Assembly: GCA_942493045.1 (NCBI GenBank)
Contig: OW818665.1
Span: 3,100,001-3,164,000 of the forward strand
DNA length: 64,000 bases
Source of the DNA: Teretinema sp942493045
Lineage (GTDB): Bacteria; Spirochaetota; Spirochaetia; Treponematales; Treponemataceae
Direction of reading: 5' to 3'
In this document: positions 43,234 through 50,890 of the stretch, piece after piece
Layout: each line of letters starts with the position of its first letter
Numbering within the stretch: position 1 is the first letter of the stretch
Notes under the pieces: generated by a model
What the model was told of the DNA's origin: nothing
Seen by the model: only the letters and a program-made list of their open reading frames with translations
The model's database searches: none
Program-made: the position numbers and the translations under genes

Positions 43234-44103
43234 TTATATTTCGATATGGATGATTTCGTCGCTCGATAAGCCTGTGAACAGGGTAATTTGATCCCTGTTG
43301 AGTCCGGCAGAGAGCATGGCTTTTGCGGATTTAAGCGCTTGTTCATGCGCGCCTTCTGCTTTTCCCGCGGCCCAGCCTTTTTCTTCGGCTTCCCGGCGGT
43401 AGGCGATTTGGTCGCGGACCCACATTTCGTGGGAAAGGGCTTCCATGCGCAGCTGTTCGTCGGTCATTATGGTAGTATATTCCTGTTCAGCGCGTTTAAG
43501 TTCCGGGGTTTCTGAGGTTATTTCCTTTATCATGGTATCCTCCGGGTTCTTTATTTCCTTGATTAAGTATAACCATTTTTTCAACAGATTGGAATGTCCT
43601 GTTTCATCAAATTTCAGCTTGGGGATTTCCAGATAATGCAGCGATAAATCCGTGGAAAGCTCTCGGATTCCGTCATCGCTACTGCGCAAGGTAAAGTAAT
43701 GATGCAGTTCATCTGTATCCTTAAAAAGCACAAAATCCAGTAAACTGATGCTAACGCAGGGGGAAAGGCGCTGATAGTCTGAGCCATGTCCCAATTGTCC
43801 GCCGTACAGGCGCGCCAAATAATAGATGCTACGCTGGATATAAGCCGCCTGCGGCCGCACCTGGATTTCAATGTCATAGTGCCGGCCGTCGGAATCCATC
43901 GCTCGGACATCCAGAATACCCTCGCGCTGCGCTAGATCGTGAGCGCTGAGATAGGGGTTGGCGCTGGTAATTCCAACCAGTTTGCGTAAGCCCTTGGCTT
44001 CCAGAATGGCGTTCACTAACGATAACAGAATATCAGCGTTGCGCTCATCACCAAAAATATGCCGGAATACAAAATCATTGGTCAGGTCTATATCGTATTT
44101 CAT
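43234..44103 (-). CDS. Rpn-family PD-(D/E)XK nuclease (transposase-like)
   Basis: The 289-residue protein begins with the DLTNDFVFRHIFGDERN segment typical of the TIGR01784/PF12784 group. Its nuclease core is GILDVRAMDSDGRHYDIEIQV, supplying the D and E-x-Q residues of the PD-(D/E)XK fold. The C-terminal half is helical, with a run of Glu/Lys/Ala repeats (about 255-270) and an ending ITLFTGLSSDEIIHIEI. Related Rpn proteins promote recA-independent recombination. No inverted repeats flank it, so it is annotated as a solitary nuclease gene and not an IS. Confidence 0.85.
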   Translation of the reverse strand: MKYDIDLTNDFVFRHIFGDERNADILLSLVNAILEAKGLRKLVGITSANPYLSAHDLAQREGILDVRAMDSDGRHYDIEIQVRPQAAYIQRSIYYLARLYGGQLGHGSDYQRLSPCVSISLLDFVLFKDTDELHHYFTLRSSDDGIRELSTDLSLHYLEIPKLKFDETGHSNLLKKWLYLIKEIKNPEDTMIKEITSETPELKRAEQEYTTIMTDEQLRMEALSHEMWVRDQIAYRREAEEKGWAAGKAEGAHEQALKSAKAMLSAGLNRDQITLFTGLSSDEIIHIEI

Positions 44104-44170
44104 AGATTCCTCCGTCTTATCTTGTAGAGGTTGAATTACGATAATGGCCTATTTATTCTTAAGAAAACGC

Positions 44171-44875
44171 TTAGTTCTCCACCTCATGCTCCAGATTAAG
44201 CAGATGCCCGAAGCGCTCTTTTTTGGTTTCCAGGTAGGCTCGGTCATGTTCATGGGTGGGCAGCTCATGGTTGACGCGCTCGCTGACCCGGATGCCGTTG
44301 GCCTCCATTTCGGAAACCTTCTCGGGATTGTTGGTCAGCATACGGATGGACTTGATGCCGATTTTTTTGAGCATTTCCGCGGCTACCCGATAATTGCGGC
44401 CGTCGGCCAGAAAGCCGAGGGCGACATTGGCGTCCAGGGTGTCATAGCCGCCGTCCTGCAGGGCGTAAGCCCGGATCTTGTTTACCAGTCCGATCCCCCG
44501 GCCTTCTTCCTGATGGTAGAGGACAGCGCCGCGGCCTTCTTTCTCGATCAATTCCAGGGCGCGGTGCAGCTGCGGGCCGCAGTCGCATCTCAGGCTGCCC
44601 AGGGCATCGCCGGTCAGGCAGGCGGAGTGAACGCGGGTCAGGATATTCTCGCCGTCGCCGACTTCTCCCTTCAGAATGACAATATGATCTTTACGGTCGC
44701 GGTTGTTTACAAAGCCGATGATGGAAAACTTCCCGTAGGCCGTCGGAAAATCGGCTACCGATACCACAACTACGCAGGTATCCTTGTCACAGGCGGCGCA
44801 ATCCAGTTTGCGGGGGCAGCGGCGCAGTTCTTCCAGATCCTGCGCTATAATCTCTTCAATCGTGGGTTTGTTCAT
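44171..44875 (-). CDS. ribA: GTP cyclohydrolase II with cysteine-rich N-terminal extension
   Basis: The 234-residue protein has the complete RibA core: zinc site HSACLTGDALGSLRCDCG, YHQEEGRGIGLVNKIRAYALQD and MLTNNPEKV. It opens GTP in the first step of riboflavin synthesis. About 35 residues precede the core and include CPRKLDCAACDKDTC (C-x5-C-x2-C-x4-C), which is absent from typical RibA and may bind metal. No other rib gene is near. The start codon lies nine bases after a TATACT box and has no Shine-Dalgarno sequence. Confidence 0.92.
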   Translation of the reverse strand: MNKPTIEEIIAQDLEELRRCPRKLDCAACDKDTCVVVVSVADFPTAYGKFSIIGFVNNRDRKDHIVILKGEVGDGENILTRVHSACLTGDALGSLRCDCGPQLHRALELIEKEGRGAVLYHQEEGRGIGLVNKIRAYALQDGGYDTLDANVALGFLADGRNYRVAAEMLKKIGIKSIRMLTNNPEKVSEMEANGIRVSERVNHELPTHEHDRAYLETKKERFGHLLNLEHEVEN

Positions 44876-44884
44876 AATAAAAAC

Positions 44885-44890
44885 AGTATA
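44885..44890 (-). promoter_or_regulatory. -10 box of ribA, near-leaderless geometry
   Basis: TATACT on the minus strand ends ten bases before ATG 44875, giving a predicted leader of only a few bases. The -35 region is poor. Confidence 0.4.
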
Positions 44891-44969
44891 ACATAATATT
44901 ACCGTAAAAGAATATCAGTAATAAATCCTTTTATTTTACTTAAAACGCTACCTGTAGCGCTTTTTGCTC

Positions 44970-44998
44970 TTGCATCCGCCACAATTGGCGTATATAGT
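44970..44998 (+). promoter_or_regulatory. Probable promoter of nrdAB, near-leaderless geometry
   Basis: TTGCAT (44970-44975), 17-base spacer, TATAGT (44993-44998). ATG 45009 begins ten bases after the -10 box without a Shine-Dalgarno sequence. The region CACAAT...ATTGTG-like around 44980-45003 (CACAA and TTGTG arms) could bind a repressor such as NrdR, but it does not fit the usual 16-bp NrdR box well. Confidence 0.45.
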
Positions 44999-45008
44999 TG
45001 TGCTTACC

Positions 45009-47564
45009 ATGAATATTATTAAACGTACCGGCCGCGGTGAAAGCTGGCGGCGTGAAAAAATCGCTGCCGCCATCAGCGCGGCTTTTGAAAGTGTCGGGTC
45101 AGACCCTTCAAATCCGGAAATTTCGGCTATGACCGACGAGATAGAGACTGCGGTACGTCTGGCGATCGACCAAGGCCAGAGCGTGCAGGTGGAGATGATC
45201 CAGGATCTTGTCGAAAAGACTCTTGTGGAGCGGAACTTTTACGCAGAGGTAAAAAGCTTCATTTTGTACCGCGAGGACCGTACCAAAAAGCGCGCCGCCC
45301 GCACCCGTCTGCTCGAGGCTTTTCCCACTGACGGTGAGGAAGGGGAAACCCTCCGGAACTCCCTGCATGACGCTCTTAAGTCTATTCAGCAGGATTTCCC
45401 GGCCGAGGAATACAGCCTGGAAAACCTGTGGCATAAATATTTTTCCTTCCTGAAGGATGATCTCTCGCCCGCCGAAGCTCTGTCCCTGCTGGTACGCGCC
45501 GCGGTGGAGCTGACTACCCAGGAGGCGCCGCGCTGGGAGTTTATCGCCGCGCGCCTGTTATTGCTGCAATTCCGTTCCCGCCTGGAAAAGGCCCAGCAGG
45601 TACGCGGTCTTACTTCCTTTTACGACAAAATCGCCTATCTGAGCGCGGAAGGACTCTATGGCGAGTACATTTTGATGTCTTATACTCCCGAAGAGATTGC
45701 CCGCTGCGCCAGCTTTCTGCGAGCGGAGCGCGACCTGCTGTTTACCTATAGCGGCCTGGATTTGCTGCTGCGCCGCTATGTTATCCGCAGCCGCTCCCAT
45801 GAACCGTTGGAAAGCCCCCAGGAACTGTTTATGGGCATTGCCCTGCATCTGGCCATGAACGAGAGCGAGCGGCGTCTGGAGCGGGTACAGGAATTTTACG
45901 ATGTCCTGAGCCGTTTGCAAATTACCGTAGCCACGCCGACCCTCTCCAATGCCCGAAAGCCCTATCATCAGCTGTCTTCCTGCTTTATCGATACCGTTCC
46001 GGATTCCCTGGACGGTATTTACCGCAGTATCGACAACTTTGCACAGGTTTCCAAGTTCGGCGGCGGCATGGGTATGTACTTCGGCAAGGTGCGCGCTGTC
46101 GGCGGGCCCATCCGCGGCTTTCAGGGTGTGGCCGGGGGCATTATCCGCTGGATCAAGCTGGCCAATGACACGGCCGTGGCCGTGGACCAGCTCGGGGTAC
46201 GTCAGGGTTCGGTGGCGGTGTATCTGGACGCCTGGCACAAGGACCTTCCTGAGTTTTTGCAGCTGCGCACCAATAACGGGGATGACCGCATGAAGGCCCA
46301 CGATGTCTTCCCGGCGGTCTGCTATCCGGATCTGTTCTGGAAAAATGTCCGGGACAGTATCGACAGTACCTGGTACTTGATGTGTCCGCACGAGATATTG
46401 ACCGTCAAGGGCTGGGCCCTGGAGGACAGTTGGGGCGCGGAGTGGGAAAAACGTTATCTGGAATGCGTGGCCGACCCGCGCATCTCTAAGCGCGAAATCC
46501 CGCTGAAGGACCTGGTGCGTCTGATCATCAAGTCCGCCGTGGAGACCGGCACCCCCTTTGCCTTTAACCGCGACCAGGTCAACCTGATGAACCCTAACGG
46601 TCACCGCGGCGTAATCTACTGCTCGAACCTGTGCACCGAGATCGCCCAGAACATGAGCGCCATCGAGCTGGTCAAAAAGGAAGTGCGTACCGCCGACGGC
46701 GATCTGGTGGTGGTGGAGACTACCCGTCCCGGCGACTTTGTAGTCTGCAATCTGGCCTCGCTGGTGCTTGGCAATATCGACTTTGACAAGGCCGATGAGC
46801 TGGAGCGGGTGGTCAACGCCTCGGTGCGCATGCTGGATAACGTAATCGACCTGAATTTCTATCCGGTGCTGTATGCCGAGGTTACCAACCGCCGTTACCG
46901 GCCGATCGGTCTCGGCGTCTCCGGCTATCACCATCTGCTGGCCAAGAACGCCGTTAAATGGGAGAGCCAGGAACATCTCGATTTTGCCGACCGGATTTTT
47001 GAGCGAGTCAATTTCGCCGCGGTTTCTGCCAGTACCGCCCTGGCCGCCGAAAAGGGCCGCTATCAGTATTCTGACGGCTCAGACTGGGAAAGCGGCGCGT
47101 ACTTTGAAAAGCGTGGATATCTCTCTCCGGCTTGGACAGCGCTGCGCAAAAAAGTCGCGGCGCAAGGCATGCGCAACGCCTATCTGATGGCCGTGGCCCC
47201 GACCAGTTCCACCTCCATTATAGCCGGCACTACCGCTGGCCTGGACCCGGTCATGAAGCGCTACTTTCTCGAGGAAAAAAAGGGTATGATAGTGCCGCGG
47301 GTAGCGCCGGATCTTTCCATGGAGACCTTCTGGTATTATAAGAATGCCCACCTCATTGACCAGAGTTGGGTAATACGGGCGGCCGGAGCTCGCTCCCGGC
47401 ATATCGATCAGGCCCAGTCCCTGAATCTGTATGTCACGACCGACTTTTCGCTGCGTCAGGTGCTGGACTTGTATGTGCAAGCCTGGGAAGCGGGGGTCAA
47501 GACGATTTATTACGTGCGCTCGCAGGCGCTGGAAGTGGAGGAATGCGAAGTATGCTCAAGCTGA
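45009..47564 (+). CDS. nrdA: Class I ribonucleoside-diphosphate reductase, alpha subunit
   Basis: ATG 45009 starts the conserved ATP-cone; the frame continues 15 codons upstream without support. The 851-residue protein has an ATP-cone (about 1-95; IIKRTGRGESWRREKI) and the reductase barrel. The barrel includes LSSCFIDTVPDSLDGIY (redox Cys), the catalytic YCSNLCTEI, and later ISAGTT-like TSSTSIIAGTTAGLDP. The C-terminal redox pair is EECEVC. It reduces ribonucleotides with the beta subunit encoded next, which overlaps by 13 bases. A class I enzyme means some oxygen is needed or tolerated. Confidence 0.95.
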   Translation: MNIIKRTGRGESWRREKIAAAISAAFESVGSDPSNPEISAMTDEIETAVRLAIDQGQSVQVEMIQDLVEKTLVERNFYAEVKSFILYREDRTKKRAARTRLLEAFPTDGEEGETLRNSLHDALKSIQQDFPAEEYSLENLWHKYFSFLKDDLSPAEALSLLVRAAVELTTQEAPRWEFIAARLLLLQFRSRLEKAQQVRGLTSFYDKIAYLSAEGLYGEYILMSYTPEEIARCASFLRAERDLLFTYSGLDLLLRRYVIRSRSHEPLESPQELFMGIALHLAMNESERRLERVQEFYDVLSRLQITVATPTLSNARKPYHQLSSCFIDTVPDSLDGIYRSIDNFAQVSKFGGGMGMYFGKVRAVGGPIRGFQGVAGGIIRWIKLANDTAVAVDQLGVRQGSVAVYLDAWHKDLPEFLQLRTNNGDDRMKAHDVFPAVCYPDLFWKNVRDSIDSTWYLMCPHEILTVKGWALEDSWGAEWEKRYLECVADPRISKREIPLKDLVRLIIKSAVETGTPFAFNRDQVNLMNPNGHRGVIYCSNLCTEIAQNMSAIELVKKEVRTADGDLVVVETTRPGDFVVCNLASLVLGNIDFDKADELERVVNASVRMLDNVIDLNFYPVLYAEVTNRRYRPIGLGVSGYHHLLAKNAVKWESQEHLDFADRIFERVNFAAVSASTALAAEKGRYQYSDGSDWESGAYFEKRGYLSPAWTALRKKVAAQGMRNAYLMAVAPTSSTSIIAGTTAGLDPVMKRYFLEEKKGMIVPRVAPDLSMETFWYYKNAHLIDQSWVIRAAGARSRHIDQAQSLNLYVTTDFSLRQVLDLYVQAWEAGVKTIYYVRSQALEVEECEVCSS

Positions 47565-48595
47565 AGCGAAAACCGCTGTTCAACGAGACCGGGGACACCG
47601 AAGCGCATTTGCGGCGCATGATCGGCGGCAACACCACCAATCTGAACGATTTCAATAACCTGAAGTACCCCTGGGTCAGCGACTGGTACCGTCAGGCCAT
47701 GAATAATTTCTGGATACCCGAGGAAATCAATCTGCAGAACGATGTCAAGGAATACCGCTCTCTCTCCGCGGCGGAGCGATCGGCCTATGACAAAATTCTG
47801 TCTTTTTTGATTTTTCTGGACAGTATACAGACCGCCAACATTCCGGCCATCGGCGAGTTCATTACCGCCAACGAGGTCAACCTCTGCCTGACTATCCACG
47901 CCTTTCAGGAGGCCGTGCACTCCCAGAGCTACAGCTATATGCTGGACACCATCTGCTCGCCCGAGGAGCGCAACGGCATCCTGTATCAGTGGAAGGACGA
48001 CGAGCGGCTGTTGGAGCGCAACCGTTTTATCGGCGAGCTGTACAACGAGTTTCAGGAAAGGCAGGACGCGCGCTCTCTGGTGCGCACCGCGGTGGCCAAT
48101 TACATACTGGAAGGAATCTACTTTTATTCCGGCTTTATGTTCTTCTATAATCTCGGCCGCAACGGCAAGATGGGCGGCTCGGTTCAGGAAATCCGCTACA
48201 TTAACCGGGACGAGAACACGCACCTCTATCTGTTCCGCTCGATCATCCTGGAGCTGAAAAAGGAGCATCCGGAGCTGTTTACCGAGGAACTGGTGGAAGA
48301 ATACCGTCAGATGATCCGTACCGGCGTGGAGCAGGAGATTGCCTGGGGGCATTACGTGATCGGGGACAACATCGCCGGCTTGACGCGCGAAATGGTCAGT
48401 GATTATATTCGGTATCTGGGTAACCTGCGCTGCTCAGGCTTGGGCTTTGGAATGCTCTACGAAGGCGGCCGTACGGAGCCCGCCTCCATGTCCTGGATCA
48501 GCCAGTACAGTAACGCCAACCTGATCAAGACCGACTTTTTCGAGGCCAAGAGCACCGCTTACGCCAAATCCACCGCCATGGTCGACGACCTGTAA
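47552..48595 (+). CDS. nrdB: Class I ribonucleoside-diphosphate reductase, beta subunit
   Basis: ATG 47552 is preceded by GGAGG and lies inside the 3' end of nrdA. The 347-residue protein holds the di-iron/radical site: FLIFLDSIQTAN (Asp), QEAVHSQSYSYML (Glu, His and the radical Tyr in E-x-x-H-x-x-x-Y spacing), NYILEGIYFY (Glu) and YINRDENTHL (Glu, His). The tyrosine is present, so a tyrosyl-radical type is likely. The C-terminus ends in AMVDDL, the short acidic tail that docks into the alpha subunit. Confidence 0.95.
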   Translation: MLKLKRKPLFNETGDTEAHLRRMIGGNTTNLNDFNNLKYPWVSDWYRQAMNNFWIPEEINLQNDVKEYRSLSAAERSAYDKILSFLIFLDSIQTANIPAIGEFITANEVNLCLTIHAFQEAVHSQSYSYMLDTICSPEERNGILYQWKDDERLLERNRFIGELYNEFQERQDARSLVRTAVANYILEGIYFYSGFMFFYNLGRNGKMGGSVQEIRYINRDENTHLYLFRSIILELKKEHPELFTEELVEEYRQMIRTGVEQEIAWGHYVIGDNIAGLTREMVSDYIRYLGNLRCSGLGFGMLYEGGRTEPASMSWISQYSNANLIKTDFFEAKSTAYAKSTAMVDDL

Positions 48596-48606
48596 AAGGA
48601 ATAAAT

Positions 48607-48870
48607 ATGAACTTTGAATTGATCGGCTACTGCGCCGCCGTGCTGACTACCGCGTCTTTTATACCGCAGGCCATTAAAACAATCCGCTCCGGCGACACCG
48701 CCAGTATTTCGCTGATTATGTATGTCTTGTTTACGTCCGGAGTGCTGCTCTGGCTGGTGTACGGTATAGTTAACCATAATGTGCCGATAACCGCCGCCAA
48801 CGCTGTTACCGCGGTGTTTGCCTCAATAATACTGGGTTTTAAAATCCGGAATATGATCCGCAGGGGCTGA
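48607..48870 (+). CDS. SemiSWEET-type sugar transporter
   Basis: The 87-residue membrane protein has three hydrophobic helices and the PQ-loop motif SFIPQAIKTIRSGDT, as in bacterial SemiSWEETs, which work as dimers to move sugars by facilitated diffusion. The asparagine-containing third helix (NAVTAVFASIILGFKI) also fits. It follows nrdB by 11 bases with a weak ribosome-binding site (AAAAGGAATAA) and may be cotranscribed, although the functions are unrelated. Confidence 0.88.
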   Translation: MNFELIGYCAAVLTTASFIPQAIKTIRSGDTASISLIMYVLFTSGVLLWLVYGIVNHNVPITAANAVTAVFASIILGFKIRNMIRRG

Positions 48871-48887
48871 CGAAAAAGACCGGTCGG

Positions 48888-49310
48888 TTATTTCTTTTTG
48901 GCCTGCGCGGCGCGAATGTGCGCAGCCCACGCCTGGTCGGATTTGGCGATATGCGTTAAAAGCCACTGGCCCAGAAAGCGGTAAAACTGATAGGCGTCAT
49001 TCGGGGTAGCCCTGGCCAGGCCGGAAATCTGGCGGCTGACTTCGCCGATAAAGGCGCCATGTTCTTTTTGATGGCCGGCCAGTTCCGGGTAGTCGTAACG
49101 CTTCATGAATTTTTCTTCTTCGGAAAAGTGATATTCGGTATAATCAGTCAGTTTTTTGATAGTCTTGGGAAAGGCCAGCTGGAAAGACTCCTGATCCAGT
49201 AACGAAATTTGATATACTTCATCGATAATCAGAATCAGTTTTTTATGCTGGAGGTCAATTTCGTCAAAGCCGGTACTTAAGCTGTCTTCCCATTTTAATA
49301 TCTGTTTCAT
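48888..49310 (-). CDS. Bacteriohemerythrin
   Basis: ATG 49310 is set by GGAGGGCGC just upstream; the frame extends seven codons further. The 140-residue protein has the di-iron ligands of hemerythrin: WEDSLSTGFDEIDLQHKKL (His and conserved start), YTEYHFSEEEKFM (His/Glu), and LAGHQKEHGAF (two His), with a final LLTHIAKSDQ. It binds oxygen and may store, deliver or sense it. It is separate from the trp genes and transcribed away from them. It adds to the two DUF438/hemerythrin proteins in this window. Confidence 0.93.
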   Translation of the reverse strand: MKQILKWEDSLSTGFDEIDLQHKKLILIIDEVYQISLLDQESFQLAFPKTIKKLTDYTEYHFSEEEKFMKRYDYPELAGHQKEHGAFIGEVSRQISGLARATPNDAYQFYRFLGQWLLTHIAKSDQAWAAHIRAAQAKKK

Positions 49311-49394
49311 TGCGCCCTCCTGACTGACCAATCCAGTATAACTGGCTACCCCTAAAAACTCAATCAGTTTATGGAACAGTTTTATCTGTTTCTA

Positions 49395-49423
49395 TTGACA
49401 GTAACAAGGATTTATTGTACCCT
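49395..49423 (+). promoter_or_regulatory. Probable promoter of trp operon
   Basis: TTGACA (49395-49400), 17-base spacer, TACCCT (49418-49423). An AGTAACAAGG half-site overlaps the spacer and a palindrome of the same half-site lies just downstream, so repression by a bound protein would block initiation. Confidence 0.55.
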
Positions 49424-49450
49424 AACCTTGTTACTATAAATAGTAACAAG
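49400..49450. promoter_or_regulatory. Candidate operator: three AGTAACAAG half-sites before trpE
   Basis: AGTAACAAGG at 49400-49409, its complement CCTTGTTACT at 49426-49435, and AGTAACAAG at 49442-49450. The last two form a perfect 9-bp inverted repeat, CTTGTTACT and AGTAACAAG around ATAAAT. The end is 21 bases before ATG 49472. No Trp-rich leader peptide is present, so control by a DNA-binding repressor is more likely than ribosomal attenuation. Confidence 0.6.
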
Positions 49451-49471
49451 CCTGAACATCCAGGAGACAAC

Positions 49472-50890
49472 ATGATAACTACCAAACGCAGCGACGCCAT
49501 CGCGACTTCGATACCGGGAGAGCGCTATACCCCCTTTGCCCTGGCCAAAAAACTGGGCGCCTTGGCTATTTTGGAATCGGCTTCCTTTACCCACGGTCGG
49601 GACCGCTACTCTCTGATATTGGCCCGCGAGGCTTTCCGGATCCGGCAGGATAACGACGGCGTGCATTTTCTGATAGACGGACACCAGCTGCCCTATGCCG
49701 GCGGCGATATTCTGGAGGCCCAGTTGGAAATCGCCTCCCAGAATGTGCTGCCGGCCGACGGTATTCCGTTGCCCGGCGCCGGAATCGGCTACCTGGGCTA
49801 CGAGTTCTGCCAGCGCTGCGATACTATCCGCCTCTCTCCCCAAACCGATACCCTTTCCATACCGGAGTCGGAGTTTATTGTCGGCCACATCTATCTGGTA
49901 TTTGACCACTTTACCGATACCATTCATATATTCGGCCTGAATTACGAACAGCACGAAATTGACCTGGAGGCGGCCATCGCCGATATCAAGGCCCGTCTCG
50001 GTGATCTGGACTTTTCCTATTTAGCCCCTCCGGCCACCTCCGCGCCCTGCGCGGTGCTCTCGGACGAGAGCGCGGTGCACGACCAGTTCGTCTCCGGGGT
50101 AGAGGCCATCAAGAAACACATTTTCGCCGGCAACCTGCTGCAGGCGGTAATGTCCCGGCGTTTGGTGCTGGAATCGGCGGAGTCGGCCCTGGAAGTGTAC
50201 CGGCGGCTGCGCTCCAAGAGCCCGTCACCCTATCTCTTTTTCCTGGACTTCGGCGGCTACCAGCTGATCGGCGCCTCCCCGGAAAGCTTGGTGCGGGTGC
50301 GCGACTCAGTGGCCTCCATACGGCCCATCGCCGGAACCCGCCGGCGCGGTAAAAACGCCGAGGAGGACGCCGCTCTGCGTCAGGAATTGCTGGATGATCC
50401 CAAAGAGCGCGCCGAGCACCTGATGCTGGTCGACCTGGCCCGTAATGACCTCGGCCGGGTGTGCCTGCCGGGGTCGGTGCGATTGACCCGTAATATGGAA
50501 GTAGAAAACTTCAGTCATGTCATGCATATTGTCTCGGACGTCACCGGGCAGATCGGCGCCGGAGCCCAGGGCTCCCGGGGCATCGATGTGCTGCGCGCGT
50601 CTTTTCCCGCGGGAACCGTCAGCGGGGCGCCGAAGATCAGGGCTATCGAAATCCTGTCCGGCCTGGAAAGCGAACGCCGCGGTTTTTACGCCGGCGCGGT
50701 CGGTTATGTCGAGCCGGACGGCGACCTGGACTTTTGCATCGCCATCCGCTGCGCGCTCAAGACCGGCAAACGCTGGGTACTGCAGGCCGGCGCCGGAATC
50801 GTGCACGCCTCGGAGCCGGAGCGGGAATGGGAAGAAACCAATGAAAAACTGATGGCCATGCGCGCTGTGCTCGAGGGAGGAAAGTCATGA
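49472..50890 (+). CDS. trpE: Anthranilate synthase component I
   Basis: ATG 49472 follows CAGGAGACAA. The 472-residue protein has the chorismate-binding signatures of TrpE: SPSPYLFFLDFGGYQLIGASPESLVRV, PIAGTRRRGKNAEED, HLMLVDLARNDLGRV and FPAGTVSGAPKIRAIEIL. With the glutaminase domain of the next gene it converts chorismate to anthranilate, the first committed step of tryptophan synthesis. The next gene overlaps by four bases. PabB is the alternative, but the trp context decides for TrpE. Confidence 0.95.
   Translation: MITTKRSDAIATSIPGERYTPFALAKKLGALAILESASFTHGRDRYSLILAREAFRIRQDNDGVHFLIDGHQLPYAGGDILEAQLEIASQNVLPADGIPLPGAGIGYLGYEFCQRCDTIRLSPQTDTLSIPESEFIVGHIYLVFDHFTDTIHIFGLNYEQHEIDLEAAIADIKARLGDLDFSYLAPPATSAPCAVLSDESAVHDQFVSGVEAIKKHIFAGNLLQAVMSRRLVLESAESALEVYRRLRSKSPSPYLFFLDFGGYQLIGASPESLVRVRDSVASIRPIAGTRRRGKNAEEDAALRQELLDDPKERAEHLMLVDLARNDLGRVCLPGSVRLTRNMEVENFSHVMHIVSDVTGQIGAGAQGSRGIDVLRASFPAGTVSGAPKIRAIEILSGLESERRGFYAGAVGYVEPDGDLDFCIAIRCALKTGKRWVLQAGAGIVHASEPEREWEETNEKLMAMRAVLEGGKS

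Noticed and set aside
43234..44103. Insertion sequence around the Rpn/PD-(D/E)XK gene
   Set aside because: Despite the transposase-like family name, no terminal inverted repeats or target duplications flank the gene.
45558..46976. Long 472-codon open frame on the minus strand
   Set aside because: It is antisense to nrdA, whose motifs are unambiguous; GC-rich codons leave the opposite frame open by chance.
49373..49441. Possible Trp-rich leader peptide before trpE
   Set aside because: The only short frame (ATG in TTATGGAACAG) encodes 22 residues without Trp and is not followed by alternative hairpins.
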